NCBI GenBank assembly: GCA_907165065.1
Contig: OU015524.1
Span: forward strand, 31,868,795-31,932,794
DNA length: 64,000 nucleotides
From: Caprimulgus europaeus
Taxonomy: Eukaryota > Chordata > Aves > Caprimulgiformes > Caprimulgidae
Direction of reading: 5' to 3'
The notes under the pieces were generated by a model, which worked only from the letters and a program-made list of their open reading frames with translations, made no database searches and was not told the DNA's origin. Positions 1-12,195 of the stretch are shown piece by piece. Position 1 is the stretch's first letter. Each line of letters starts with the position of its first letter. The position numbers and the translations under genes were made by a program.

Positions 1-3000
1 TGCTTCCCTTCTCAGGCTATTTATGGATCTTTCCAGATGCAATTCCCAGGAAGCAGTTAGGATGGTCAGACACTGGGGGGTTCAGTGGTACTGATGCAGT
101 GGGAAACTCACTGAGCAGCCCAGAACAAGGGTCAGTATCAAGCAAGGGCTTAGTCTGAAGGCACTGAAACCAGTGAAGTCACTGCCACTAGATTCAATGG
201 GCATTTGGTTGGCTCCTCAGCAGCCCAGCAAAGCACGTTAAGAGTCACTGTGCTGCTGGAGGAGTTTCAAGTAAGGCATATGTTTTGTCTAAGGGTACCC
301 TTAGTCTGAAAATTGACCATTAACTTTGCTTACCAGAAAGGTTTCATTTGACTTGTAGTCCCTGTTGTTTTGTAACAAAAGCTCCTCAGGACAATGGTTG
401 GTGGGTTCATTGCCCATCATGGTTCTGCTTGAGGAAGTGGAGCTGGTCAGCTACATATGTTACAGTCCCCTTACTGCTGGTTGGAAAAAAATAAAATAAA
501 ATAAAACACTTCTATACCTCAGATGGATACATTTGAGCCCCAACTTACACAGAAACTGATGCACAGTTATGAGGTCTGTGTATACTTATAGCAGGGAACA
601 ACAAGTTTGCTGTTGTGTTGAGAAATATGTGCTGAAATACATGCAAAGAAAACAAAATGAGATGTCTTCTCCCTGTGCTCTGAAAATCCCTGTCAAAAGA
701 TTTTTAAAAAATCATCAGAAGTGCAGCCTGACATGAGCCACATTGAGGGAAGCGTGATTCTCAGGTGAGGATTAAATATCTTACACTTAAGTTCAATAAT
801 AATAATAAATTAATTGAAAAACCCAAACATTGTCCTAACCCTGTGCTATTCCCAGGTGCAGAACACAGCTTCACATTTAGATCTTCAGCAAACTACTCTC
901 TGCCTCAAATGAACTCACCATCTGCCTGGTGCCTTTGCCTGGCCACTAAATCCAGCACTAGTGGCCATGTCCAGATCTCACCATGGGATTAGAACTGATT
1001 TCCCTTGCTGTCACCACCACTGGGATTTCTTCTGTTCTGAAATGCTTGGCAACTGGGATGTTAAGTTTCCTACTCAGCTAAGAAACCACCTCCATAATGA
1101 CGAAGCAGCTGTCTTGCTTGGGAGGACAAAGTGGTGTTAATTTTTTTTTCCTCCAGCCTTGAGTTTTACTATCCAGGGACTGGCAGCAGCCAGCTTTTGT
1201 CTCACATCTGTGCACTCTACATCTAAACAGGCTTTGGAAGAAGCCCGGCTCTCTGGACAAAAGGGTAAGGGTAAGACATTGACAAGAGAGTTGGGGGGAA
1301 AAGGAAACTGAGCCAGCTCAGGGATCCTCCAGAGCCACTGCCTCACCGTGGGGTCATTTGCACAAACCCCTTGGCCACCTTGTCAGGTCAGGAGATCTTT
1401 TGCTTCCAAGTAGTGAGAAAAAGCCTATGATGCAAAGAAACCAAAGCTCACTGGTCAGATTACTACAAGCAGTTAAATATATTTTGAAGGCTTCTACTTG
1501 CTAACCTCTTTCCCACAAACCAGTGTGGTGGCAATGGTGGTGTCCACCTCTGAAGGAATGATCGATTCACAAACAAGGGCTAATTTTCTCTGCTGCAGTT
1601 GGGGGATGTTAAAACTATGCTGCTGATAATAAGGTTTGAGTGCAACAGGAGAAGCAAGATGTCAATAGCATTACAATAACAGTGAGACACTGCAGAAAGC
1701 AAGGCTTTTTGTCTGATAAAGTGCAGTTTCCTGGGAGAAGTTGGAGGCTCTGAAATAAGCATAGTATGAGATTGCCATTGCTGACTGTCAATTTATTAAC
1801 TCCATGTAGCTTACTGGAGACGTTAAGTGTCCCTTGCAAAGCAGAATTTACACTTTAGTGCATATTACTAAAATATATAACTTATATTTAGATGTCATCT
1901 TTCATCTTGAAGGGACCCTAAGCTCTTTGCAGATTGTCTCTAATGGAATCACTCAGCCACTGGTGACATATCATCATCTCTGGGGCATAATGAAGCAAGA
2001 AAACTGTTATAGGGAGAAAAGAAAAACTTCTATTGAAAGCACATGGGAATTCAGGGGTCTAGAAAGTAATTACACCCAAAATGAAGGTGGTTGCAGACAG
2101 AGCTGCAAAGAATAGTTAGTTCTTTGGGAATAAGAATCCAGAGTCCTAGCCACAGTTTGCTGTGCTTTTTACTGAGGCAGGAGAACAACAGTAGCAAAGG
2201 CACCACTGTAACCCACATCTGGCAGGAGGTTTCACCTTGGCAATCCTCTGGGCCAAAGTCTACGGCCCCTCTGGGAGTTGTTGGTGTGAGTGTGCAGCCA
2301 AAATGTCTGTCTTTAGTTAGGAAAGAGAGAGCCAAGCTCTTCCTAGGTGCAGCTGGGTGGGTTTGTGTAGTAAGGCAAAAGCCCAGGTCCGGGGACATGT
2401 CTGCAGCCCCTGAAGGTTGGTATGACTGCTGCCACCCTCCCCATACAAGCCAAAAGTCAGAAAGCATGGGCTTTGGGGTGCCTCCATGTCTGCCAGCTCA
2501 GCACAATACGCAATAGAGTGGTTTACCATCTGCTGTGCTAAATTCAGACCCTTAAAATGAGTTTGATAATGCAAGTGGTGACCTTAAACATGTGAGGGCA
2601 AGACTGGTCAGAAATGCCATTTATGAGTTTCTGAACCCTGGAAATGACACCCAAGGCAGCCCAAATTACACATATCTGTATCCTTGACACAAGGTATGTT
2701 TTGTAATAGTGATAATAATAGCTAGATTATGTGGAGCAAAATTACTGTAACCACGTAGCTTTCCTGTTCCTACTGTTCAACAGTCCCAGTTTGTTAGTTT
2801 TTTTCGTAAATACGGAGAGCACAGAGTGCTGGAGCAAGGCTTTGTCCTTGTAAGCCTGAAGTACCTTGTCCTCAGGTTTCAGGGACAGACGATGCCAGTC
2901 TGACATTTAGTCTGTCTTTGGCAGTAGAATTTGCAGCTTTTGAGAAAGAAAGAGGCAGACTGAATTAACAGAATTTTAGCAGTTTCCCTGATGTTTTGGG

Positions 3001-5973
3001 ACTTAAAGGAAACAGGAAAAAAGCAAGAATCTGCACAACAGTATCAGAATTCAAAAACTTGACTAGATGGTATGGGCAGTTTTCTGCACGATGTTTCCAT
3101 CACAGATTTTTGGAGTACTGTGAGTCCATGATACTGACTGAGTGAACATCCCAACTGTGAAACCTCAAGTTATTTGTCATAAAAATTAATCTGTGTGGAA
3201 GAAAATCTCCCACGTCCCTCCCTGATCCTGGCTCATTTCTTATATCAAGCACCTCTTAACTACACCTCTTTGGGAAGGATAATCCTGTGGTTGACAAAAA
3301 AGCTGCTAATTTCCTTCTAGCTATGCCCAGAAGTGCAACATGCTGAAATAAGATGAAGAAAACTTTGTTATGGCTAAAGTTTATTATCATTATTATAATT
3401 TACAGCTAAATTATTTATCATTTCATCACTTCAGGCTTCACCCTCAATAATTTGTTTTGCTGTGGTTGTGTGCCATATTTTGGCTTTGTCCCTTGCTAAT
3501 GCTAGCATTCTCTAACATTGCCTTTGACTGCTGCCAACACTTGTTTCAGGAGCAGAATACTTCCAAATCCATAGAAATACAGCTGCAACATGCAGTTCAT
3601 GATTATGCAGCTCTTGAATGTGGAAAGAATGTAAATTTATGTTTATGTATCATTGTTCTTGTTTGAAATCTAGAGATAGAGTGAAAAAGATCCCTTGAGA
3701 TTTCATCGATTCTGCTTTGCCCTGGGCTGGAGCAGGAGAGGGAACTCTGCGTATTGTTTTCAGTGGTTGGTTCATTCTGTTTTTAAGGATCCCAGTAATG
3801 GATCTTCCATCACTCTCCCTAGGAGCCAATTCCAACCCAGACATTTTAACAGGCTGCTTGCACTGCATGAAACTGCAAGGCCCGTGGATGAGTTCTCCTG
3901 AATAGCACCAGCCACGTGAACTATCACTGCTCACCATTAGAGAACATGTACAGATGTCCAGCTTCAGTTTCCCTGTGCTCAATCCTGTACATTGCAAGCA
4001 CTTGAAGCAATTCCTGCCTCCTTTGGTGCTTCCTTTTAGCCTTCCCTCACCACTCTCCATCATTACATGGCAATGCTTCATGCTTAAGCACCACTGGAGT
4101 GGATCCCCAAGGTAAACCTGGGAGAGAGAGAGGGATATTTATGACCATTCTCTAAACAGCTTTTATCACTGTGGTTAATAAAACACTAGCATGGCCAAAA
4201 GAAGAGATAAAGAAGGCTTCAGACCTGTAAGGCTCACTCTCTTTTAGGATCTACATTTATTTTGAGTTCTTGTAAATGCCTTGAAAAGGGGAACTGAACA
4301 GCTTTTTGTATGAACAAAACAGCCAGGCATTTGGAGATTCTTAGATGTGCAGCTGTGAGGAAATTAATGAACATCTTTTTTCAGTCCTGTGTAGGTCAGT
4401 CAAACCCCATATTGACTGAGTCCTGGCCATTTTACAGTGTGAAACTTTCATCTTATACTGAGGTAAAAATGTTAATTGAGCCTGAGGTCCAGTGTGAGGT
4501 TGTGATTTCACATTGCTTTTTGATATTGCCTGAATAGAATAGGTAAATTCTTTCATGGTAAATGCTTTTATGGCATTTTCCAGAATTTCAGGCAACTATT
4601 TCCACTTTTTTCCTCATCCATACACTAGATAATGATGTCATCTATTGAGATTTTTTTTCCATGTGACTGTTTTGGGTTTTGCCAACGGGACCGGAGATCT
4701 GTACTGTCATCTTGACTAGGAACAACCTAGAAACAAGATTACCTGGTAACTGTTTCCCTCCTCAAAACTGACTGCATCTGTATGTGAGATTATTTGGGAC
4801 TTCAGAATTCCTCAGGTTGAATGAATGATGCAAATACAACGGAAGGTAGGTCATCAGAAGACCTTCAGCTGATATCAGCTGGAAAAGTAACTGTGCTGAC
4901 CATGTATAAGCACTTCTCTGAATCCATCCCTGATGAGAACTGACCCAGAATTTCAAAAGTAGATTGCAATTTTCCATAACCAAAAGCATGTGCTTAGGGT
5001 GCGGGTGTGCCATTCTTTGTGATGGGGGGAGGCAAATCACTTGGAAACTGCAGATCTCTCTTTTGCAGTCTGTGGCAATTTGTCCTTGCTGTGCTCTTCA
5101 CACTTTCTGCCTCTTCAGAAATTGTCTATGCTGCCATAGCTACAATTTGACCAGTAAGGAGACAAGTAGTCCAAATTTATGATATATTAGACAATGTGAT
5201 ATGTTACACAAGTTATCAGGAGATGCATTAACTCTTCGGACAGATCTTTAAAAATGGTTTAGAATAATTCAATTTTTCTGATATATAGCTAATGGTTTGC
5301 ATTCAGAATCAGTTTCCTGCTGTCAGGTTATGTTTTTGACTAAAAATATCCTGCTTCCTACTACATTTCTGTTGTTGGATGCAAATATAGCAGCTTTGTG
5401 ACATCAAGTCACCTTACAGAGTGATTGGGTGCATTGTAAGAGCAGTGGTAGGAGGGTATTTTGAGGTGCGTAGGATTAAATCTTAAGTTCTTGCTCTTTT
5501 TCATTGTTTTATCTTTTTTCATATTCTGATGAATAACATGAGTGATGATTACAGAATTTCAGTACTTATAAGAAACTATCAGTTTACAAGTATCTAACTA
5601 TGCAGATGATCTGGCTTGTGACAACATCTATTAAGCAAAACAATTTAGTAATATCATTCTACAAATACAGAAATTTGTCAATATTCGCTAGATTTTTTAT
5701 TATTTAGAAGTAGGATAAATACAGTGTGGCTTAGCTGTATAAATAGCATCCTTCACACATGGCACAGAAGGGTTTTATAGAGAGAAGAAAAATAGAGACA
5801 AAGGATTTATGAAACAAGATACTACAAGTCTTAACCCACATAGGTAAGAAGATATAATTTATGGAAACAGATCAGGCTTAAAGTAAAGTATGATGGAATT
5901 TTAATAATACAATAATGAAATTGTAGAAAGGCCTCTACATTGTTACCTGATGTTAAATGAAATCAGAAAGGTT
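1..5973. other. Unique non-coding DNA, no recognised gene
   Basis: AT-rich sequence without a repeat family or gene that I recognise. Open frames up to 143 codons occur here, for example the opposing frames at 2051-2516 and a minus frame at 3650-4081, but none matches a protein I know and several overlap in opposite directions, as chance frames do. One short block at 4385-4462 has a good splice acceptor in front (a T-run then CAG), a GTAAAA donor behind and 26 open codons; it could be an exon but is too short to call. Confidence 0.5.
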
Positions 5974-6050
5974 AGAATCATAGAATCATAGAATCATAGA
6001 ATCATAGAATCATAGAATCATAGAATCATAGAATCATAGAATCATAGAAT
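5974..6050 (-). repeat. Expanded CR1 tail microsatellite, about 9.6 copies of an 8-bp unit
   Basis: An uninterrupted run of the unit GAATCATA (ATTCTATG-type on the element's own strand) directly abuts the 3' end of the CR1 copy at 5974-8037. CR1 elements normally end in two to four copies of this unit, as the other copies in this window do. The array is therefore the element's own tail, lengthened either at insertion or afterwards by slippage. Confidence 0.9.
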
Positions 6051-6568
6051 GGTCTGGGTTAGAAGGGATCTTAAAGATCATCCAGTTCCAACCCCCCTGC
6101 CATCAACAGGGACACCTTCCACTAGACCAGGTTGCTCAAAGCCTCATCCAACCTGGCCTTGAAAACTTCCAGGGAGGGGGCAGCCACAGCTTTGCTAGGC
6201 AACCTGTTCCAGTGTCTCACCACCCTCACAGTTAAGAATTTCTTCCTAATCTCTAATCTAAACCTACCCTCTTCCAGTTTAAAACCATTACCCCTTGTTC
6301 TATCACTACCTGCCCTCGTAAAAAGTCCCTCCCCAGCTTTCCTGTAGGCCCCCTTCAGGTATCAGAAGGCCACTATAAGATGTCCCTGAAGCCTTCTCTT
6401 CTCCAGGCTGAACAGCCCCAACTCTCTCAGCCTGTCCTCATAGGAGAGATGCTCCAGCCCTCTGATCATCCTTGTGGCCCTCCTCTGGACTCATTCTAAC
6501 TGGTCCATGTCTTTCTTGTGTTGGGGGCTCCAGAAGTGAACAGCACTCCAGGTAGGGCCTTGTGAGAG

Positions 6569-6596
6569 TTGTCCCCCCCCTACAGGAGGGGGACAA
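6569..6596. repeat. Small inverted repeat inside CR1 (9-bp arms)
   Basis: TTGTCCCCC at 6569-6577 is the exact reverse complement of GGGGGACAA at 6588-6596. The sister copy at 17341-17390 has GTGGAGTAGAGGGGGACAA at this place, so the left arm replaced the ordinary sequence. This is the pattern left by a short template switch. Confidence 0.75.
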
Positions 6597-6739
6597 TTAC
6601 CTCTCTCAACCTGCTGGCCACTCTTCTTTTGATGCAGCCCAGGATACATTTGGCCTTCTGGGCTGCAAGTGCACATTGCCAGCTCATGTTGAGCTTCTTG
6701 TCCACCACCATGCCCAAGTCCTTCTCTTCAGATCTGGTC

Positions 6740-7946
6740 TCAATCCACTCTCCTCAATCCTCCCAGCCTGTGTTTATGTGTGGGGTTGCCCTGACCCAGG
6801 TGCAGGACCTTGCATTTGGCCTTGCTGAATTTCATGAGGCTAGCACAGGCCCATCTCTCAAGCCTGTCAAGGTGCCTCTGGATGGCATCCCGTCCCTCCA
6901 CCATGTCAACCGCACCACTCAGCTTGGTGTCGTCAGCAAACTTGCTGAGGGTGCACTCAATCCCACTATCCATGTCACCGACAAAGATATTAAAACAGTA
7001 CCGGCCCCAGTACTGACCCTTGAGGAACACCGCTCGTCACCAGTTTCCACTCAGACATTGAGCTGTTGACCACAACTCTTTGAGTGCAACCAGTCAATTC
7101 CTTATCCACTGAGTGGTCCATCCATCAAACCCACATGTCTCCAGTTTAGAGATAAGGATGTCATGCAGGACAGTGTCAAACGCCTTGCACAAGTCTGGGT
7201 AGATGACATCAGTTGCTTTAGCCTTATCCACCAATGCTGCAACCCCATCATAAAAGACCACCAGATTGGTCAGGCACGATTTGCCCCTTGTGAAGCCATG
7301 CTGGCTGTCATCAATCACCTTCTTGTTTTCCATGTGCCTTAGCATATTTTCTAGGAGTATCTGCTCCATGATCTTGCCTGGCACTGAGTTGAGACTGTCC
7401 TGTTGTTCCCCGGGTCTTCTTTGTTTCCCTTTTTAAAAAATGGGGGCTATGTTCACCTTTTCCCAGTCTGCAGGAACTTCACCAGACTGCTATGACTTCT
7501 CAGATATGATGGATAGTGGTTTTGCAACTTCATCCGCCAGTTCCCTCAGGACCAGCTCCCTCATCAGCCCTTTATTTGCTTTCTAGGACTTGGGCAGTGT
7601 AGCATGAGCCCTTGCCAGTGAAGACTGAGGCAAAAAAGTCATTGAGCACCTTAGCCTTTTCAATGTCCTGGGTGACCAGGTCTCCTGTCGCCTTCCAGAG
7701 AGGGCCCCGGAGAGGGCCCACGTTTTCCCTAGTTTTCCTTTTCTCCTCGACATACCTGTAGAAACTTTTTTTGTTGCCCATGATATCTCTGGACAAAATT
7801 AATTCTGTCAGGGCCTTGGCTTTCCTAACCTGATCCCTGGCCACTTGGGCAATTTCTCTGTATTTCTCCCAGGTAACCCACCCTTCCTTCCACCCTCTGT
7901 AGGCTTCTTTTTTGATCTTTAGTTTGTTCAGAAGCTTTCTGTCCAT
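6740..7946 (-). pseudogene. CR1 ORF2 reverse transcriptase remnant
   Basis: Three open pieces carry recognisable CR1 ORF2 sequence. The piece at 7572-7946 is the pre-RT region with the GNKKSFYRY and ENVGPL motifs. The piece at 7094-7384 holds early RT motifs, including KAFDTV and a [12 protein letters not shown] stretch; the first catalytic aspartate survives in VIYPDL, where the family usually has YLDF. The piece at 6740-7030 holds the FADD catalytic box followed by KFSKAKCKVLHLG. The pieces lie in different frames or are separated by stops, and a deletion joins the first two, so no functional enzyme can be made. It is a dead ORF2 fragment in a truncated LINE. Confidence 0.9.
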
Positions 7947-8037
7947 CCATGCAAGCCTCCTGCTGTTTTTTCCTGCCTTCCTCTTTGTTGGGATGCATTG
8001 CTCCTGAGCATGGAGGAAAAGATGTTTGAGGTTGAGC

Positions 8038-8615
8038 AGTTATATCATCTGACATATAAGACCACCTCCTGTAACAGTCTTTAATCCACTCCTAGTGACT
8101 TGACACAATGAAATGTAACTGAGAAGAGCCCAGGCTGGAGGGAGGTGGAGGAGATGGGTGGCCTGGGACTGAAATCTTGGAGCATGGATACTCAGAAAAG
8201 TGGGAAATGACAGGGATGGAGGTGAGCAGGGGGATGAGCAATTAATAGAGACATGCAATATTTTTTGTTACCTCTGAAATGTTAACATATTTTCCACTTA
8301 GGGGCTGAGCTGAATTAGCTTAATTAATTGCTAGGATAATTTTACAGACTACAGGTAGTTCTCCCAGAGTAACCTCAGAGATAAATGTGGATCTTTGTGA
8401 CAAATTTGTACAGGAATAACATTGGAGGGTTATGCCTAGCATAGGAACAGTGTGACATATGTGAGCAGAGCAAACAAGCGTATTGAAAAATTTCTCTGTC
8501 CATTCACTTTGATTTTCCACAACTGCTAAATGGAAGGAATTTGTGCTAACCAAGAAAAAGAGTAATGGTCTGTTGGTTTGTTTTGCTGGTTTTAATCTCA
8601 TGTTTCTATTTTCAG
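8038..8615. other. Unique DNA, nothing recognised
   Basis: A short AT-rich stretch between the CR1 5' end and the first exon-like block. I see no repeat or gene. Confidence 0.4.
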
Positions 8616-8762
8616 AGATGAGGTTGCAGGTGTATTTTATTTTTCCAACTTCTGTGAACCCTCTTGAACTCTATGTGATTCTACACACAAGACTGATGGA
8701 TGACAATGCACCTGACAATGGACTTAATAAGGCAAAAGTCCTATTAGCCTACTGTAGTCTAG
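8616..8762 (+). other. Candidate exon 1 of an unrecognised plus-strand gene
   Basis: A strong splice acceptor (pyrimidine run, then TTTTCAG) ends at 8615, and an AG|GTGGGG donor follows 8762. Between them 48 codons are open in one frame, starting after two bases and ending with one spare base. The translation has ordinary protein composition (MRLQVYFIFPTSVNPL at the start, NKAKVLLAYCSL at the end). Its end phase fits the start phase of the block at 9392-9674. I do not recognise the protein. A frame of this length can arise by chance in a window this size, so this is a hypothesis only. Confidence 0.25.
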
Positions 8763-8935
8763 GTGGGGAGTTTGATATATAGAGATGACACTATGCAAGA
8801 CTAGGGGCAAAAGCATCTTTTAATTTTTCAATATCTAGATCTTCTAAACTGCAGCAAAAATAAGCTTGAAAGGAAGAGAAATGGGACCTATATTCTCCAA
8901 AGTGACTAAGGACTTTGGCTGTCTGACCTGACTAC

Positions 8936-8963
8936 CTGAAAAAAAAAAGCTGTTTTTTTTCAG
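8936..8963. repeat. Hairpin-forming inverted repeat (11-bp arms)
   Basis: CTG followed by eight or more A is mirrored six bases later by eight T then CAG, giving a perfect 11-bp stem with loop AAGCTG. No known element is attached; it could be a local template-switch product. Confidence 0.6.
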
Positions 8964-9391
8964 AGTGAATAGCTTACGAGTCTTTCTTTTCCTGAATTTT
9001 AATGAAAAAAAGTCAAATAACCCAGTTGTTTATTTTGTCTTAATTTTTCACAAGGTTAAAAGTTTTGAGAACCTCTGATGTATCTCACCCATCAACAAGG
9101 CCTGTAGACAACGTTATGGGGCCAGACAGAATTCAGGTGGCCTGCCTTCTTCTGGTTGCTTGGTGGCAATACTGGAATTTACTCAGCATCATCCTTTCAG
9201 CTGTGCCTCTAATGGCTGAGCAGGAGGACAATGGCTGTGAAATGTACTTAGAAGCAAGTAGAATGATTTATCTTATGAATCATGACAAGCATGATGAGTT
9301 AACTTTCTGTATTATAACATCACTTATGCCGTACAAGCACCAGCTGCCCACTGTGGTGCCTGTAGCTCAGCAATGTGATGTTTTGTTTCAG

Positions 9392-9674
9392 GATCTTACA
9401 GCTCCATGGGCAGTGTCACCTCCAGTTCAGACACACTTACACCCAACTACTGCCTCACTTGCTTTTCTTCTTCCCTGGAATTTGAATTTGTTCTCTGTTC
9501 TCCGGCAGCTGCTCTCTCTGCCTGCCCCACGGTTGTCAAGTCAGGACAGATTTCTGCCTGGGACAATCCAGATCCCCACCTCTCTGTCCCTATACTTAAA
9601 GCTAATTGGCCTGAAGGAAGATATACTTTTCTCTTAAAGGGCTGCTCAGAGAGTGAGACTTTTTTTTACTTCAG
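9392..9674 (+). other. Candidate exon 2 of an unrecognised plus-strand gene
   Basis: The block is framed by an acceptor (TTTTGTTTCAG ending at 9391) and a CAG|GTAGGT donor after 9674. It is 283 bp: two bases, 93 open codons, two bases. The frame gives a cysteine-rich, extracellular-looking sequence with NYCLTC near residue 20, several further cysteines and NWPEGRYTFLLKGC near the end. Codon use is rich in C at third positions and GC is visibly higher than in the flanks. Its phases fit the blocks at 8616-8762 and 12196-12320. The spaced cysteines and the GRYTFLLK-like strand faintly recall domains of polycystin-type extracellular regions, but that is a guess. A 190-codon frame (9065-9637) in another register overlaps it and has no splice logic. 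Confidence 0.35.
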
Positions 9675-12195
9675 GTAGGTAATAGTTTAGTTCAGCTCCA
9701 AAACTCACAGAGTTATTTTCTTCTAATTTAATTTGGTGTGCTAGATTTTTTTAATCTACTATTTCTCTGTTTTTGGAATTCAGCTAAATTCAGTGAAGTC
9801 TCATGGCAGTGCATTTGCAAGCCAATTACAAGAGTCTAAGGAAATGAGAAAAGGACTTTCCAATATAGGAGGTCTCCGTATCAACACACCTTTTTCCACA
9901 ATGCTACCAGGAAAAATCCATATGGAGGCAAATCTGAAATGAAAATAAACAATAATTATGTAATAATTACTTTTATGATCTTATTTTTCTTCTCACCTTT
10001 AAGTTGATGTTATGCATGAAAACAAGTTGTCAGTTTGCCTTAAAGTTGAAACAGCACATGACAAGGAAAGGGCTCCATTCCTCGGCTGTTGAGAATGACT
10101 TCAGTGAAATCAGTCACTGTCACAACAAACACAAGTCAGCTCTCCTGGTGCCTACTTCTGCCTCAGTCACAGTGGAGTGAGGAGCACCACAAAACATCAT
10201 AGGGCACATACACCGCTCAGTCCCAGCCCCCGCTCTTTGCTGGAGGTCTCACTTACATGTAAATTCTCCCTGGATTCCCCCTGGTTGCTTTATTCCATAT
10301 TTTCAGTCATTTTCCCTAATGAAACAATCTGGCAGAACTAATCCAAACATGGGCTTAATTAATCAACATTTGGCAGTCTATAACTCCATGTTCCAGTCCA
10401 AATTACTTGTGACAACTTTCTTAATACACAACCAAAATATCTACAGGGAGTCTCTGCCTCCATCAGCTGGCTGGATAGCATGTCTTTAATTTATTTAATA
10501 TATTTTAATAAAGCTGCAATAAACCATTTCCCCCTAGCTGCCTGCAGAGCATTTTACAGCAGAAAGTGACATTGTGTAATCTTGGACTCACTTTAAAAAA
10601 CAAAACAAAACAACAGTCTTTTGTAACTTAGTGATATCTTGCTTGGGTCATGAAGGTAGAAAAGGAAGCCACTGAACTGAAGAACATGTGGGTGTTGGTC
10701 GTAAGAAAGGGCTGAAACCGGTGTCTGACAAATAAATGTTCTCAAGTTTGTTTAGTGCTCAACACGACTCATTTGTAAGATTGTAGATAAAACCGAACTT
10801 ACTTCCATCTTGAGCCTGCTGTTTTCTGGCAGCCTGAGAGAATAAGGGGAGGAAAAAACCCAAATCTCTTCCTGATCAATTAGACATTCAGTTCTGCTGT
10901 CACACTTCAAGAAAATAATTGGGTCCACTGCAAGTTTTATGAATAGAAATAATTTAACCTTCTTTTCAGTTGCAACTTCTCTTTTCAGTTCTGGTTGTGT
11001 TTTGTTAAAGTGAAGATACAGTTGTCTTATCATATGGTGTGAGTTATTTGTGCTTGAAACTCTCAGGCAGGTACATACTTGAGAACTGAAATTCCAGGTT
11101 GGATCCAGGTCTGAATTTAACAGGCAGTTCCTCTCTTCAGCAAGGCTTAAATCCGATCAATAGATCTAAGCACTCCTGACCTGGGAAAGACTTGATAAAC
11201 TGATGTGAACACAGATGTGTGGTCGCAGCTTCCCTATCTGCAGAGGATCTGCAGGAGGACAAAAAGACCTTATCAGTTCTGTGCTCCACAGCTGAGGTAA
11301 TAAAAATCTGAACTCTAAAGAAAATTTCTTAGTGACATCATAAAAATCACAGATACTTTCTACCGTGTACTTCCATATCTGTAAATCAAATTCCTAACTA
11401 TTCCTCATGTTAATTAGGGCTTCAATGACTTTGCAGTGCTGGGGTGATGGAAATTACTTGTGTAGACACGATGCCTGTTATTTGATTTAGAAAATGTTAT
11501 GTGCGTCATTTCTATGAGTTTTTGTGGTCATGTTCTGTGACTTAGATTTCAGTTGGACCTCCACCTTCCTGCTCAATTTCAGGAACAAACATAATTGATA
11601 ACACAATTTAATTATTTTCAGACATCTGAGAACTTGATATGTTAATGAATTCAGGTGTCATAGGATCTATGAATCAATCCAATGATAAGCAGAGTTTGCA
11701 AAGGGACCAGTAGTCCAGGAGCTGTGGGTGTGGCCTGTGCATTGGCAGAGCACTCTGGGCATTTCACAGGCTGTTCATGGTTGTGGACTGTAAGGGGAGA
11801 AGCAGGGGGTGCAGAACTTTCCTCCTTCAGGTGATAGACAGGGGATTATCACACCAGCTTGTATCTGAAATTATTTCAGCACACCACCTGGAGCTACTTT
11901 AAAAAAAAAACATCAAGGGAAGAAAGTTGATATTGTATCACTTTGCACTGAGTTCCCCAAGAGGTGTCATGGCTGAGACTGGGATCTCAAAGAAGACAAG
12001 TTCAATGTCTACTCTGAGAAAAGACTGCTGGGAACCAGTTTTAGCTCCATCTATTGATTGTTCATTAAAAAAGCTATTCCTTAGAAAGCATGTCTTCTAT
12101 CAATCTACACTCATTCTGCAGTGCCAAAAGGTCTTGTACCTTTTCTCAGAAAATTATTGAAAAGGGGGGAATTTTACCCTGGGTCGTGTTTGCAG
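9675..12195. other. Unique DNA between exon-like blocks
   Basis: No repeat family recognised. A minus-strand frame at 10752-11033 ends at a good GTAAGT donor (after 10803) but has no convincing acceptor. The possible regulatory block at 10300-10580 lies inside. Confidence 0.4.
10300..10580. promoter_or_regulatory. Possible conserved non-coding element
   Basis: A block with CTTAATTAATC (paired homeodomain-like core), TTTAATTTATTTAATA, a CAGCTG E-box and AATAAA-like words, free of repeats and with no open frame. Its texture resembles developmental enhancers conserved between birds and mammals. Conservation cannot be judged from one sequence. Confidence 0.2.

Larger units (their letters stand above)
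5974..8037 (-). mobile_element. CR1 LINE, 5'-truncated copy of about 2.06 kb
   Basis: The element reads right to left. From its 5' side it holds the linker after the endonuclease (a frame with AQEQCIP-like residues near 8000), the region before the reverse transcriptase (7572-7946), reverse transcriptase pieces (7094-7384 and 6740-7030), the C-terminal region and the 3' UTR ending in the tail repeat. The endonuclease and ORF1 are absent, which is the usual 5' truncation of target-primed reverse transcription. Compared with the CR1 consensus I remember, about 100 bp is missing near 7555-7575. A short inverted duplication lies at 6569-6596. The copy at 16837-17810 is the same subfamily: about 2-3 percent different over the first 270 bp compared by eye. 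No target-site duplication was seen, as is normal for CR1. Confidence 0.95.

Noticed and set aside
2051-2516. Opposing frames of 138 and 141 codons
   Set aside because: The two cover the same DNA in opposite directions and match no known protein; chance is the simplest explanation.
3650-4081. A 143-codon minus-strand frame
   Set aside because: No domain, no conserved motif and no clear splice borders.
9065-9637. A 190-codon plus-strand frame
   Set aside because: It has no recognisable domain or splice logic and overlaps, in another register, the better-supported exon-like block at 9392-9674.
10752-11033. A minus-strand frame ending at a GTAAGT donor
   Set aside because: There is no pyrimidine tract with AG at its upstream side, and it lies antisense within the plus-strand candidate region.
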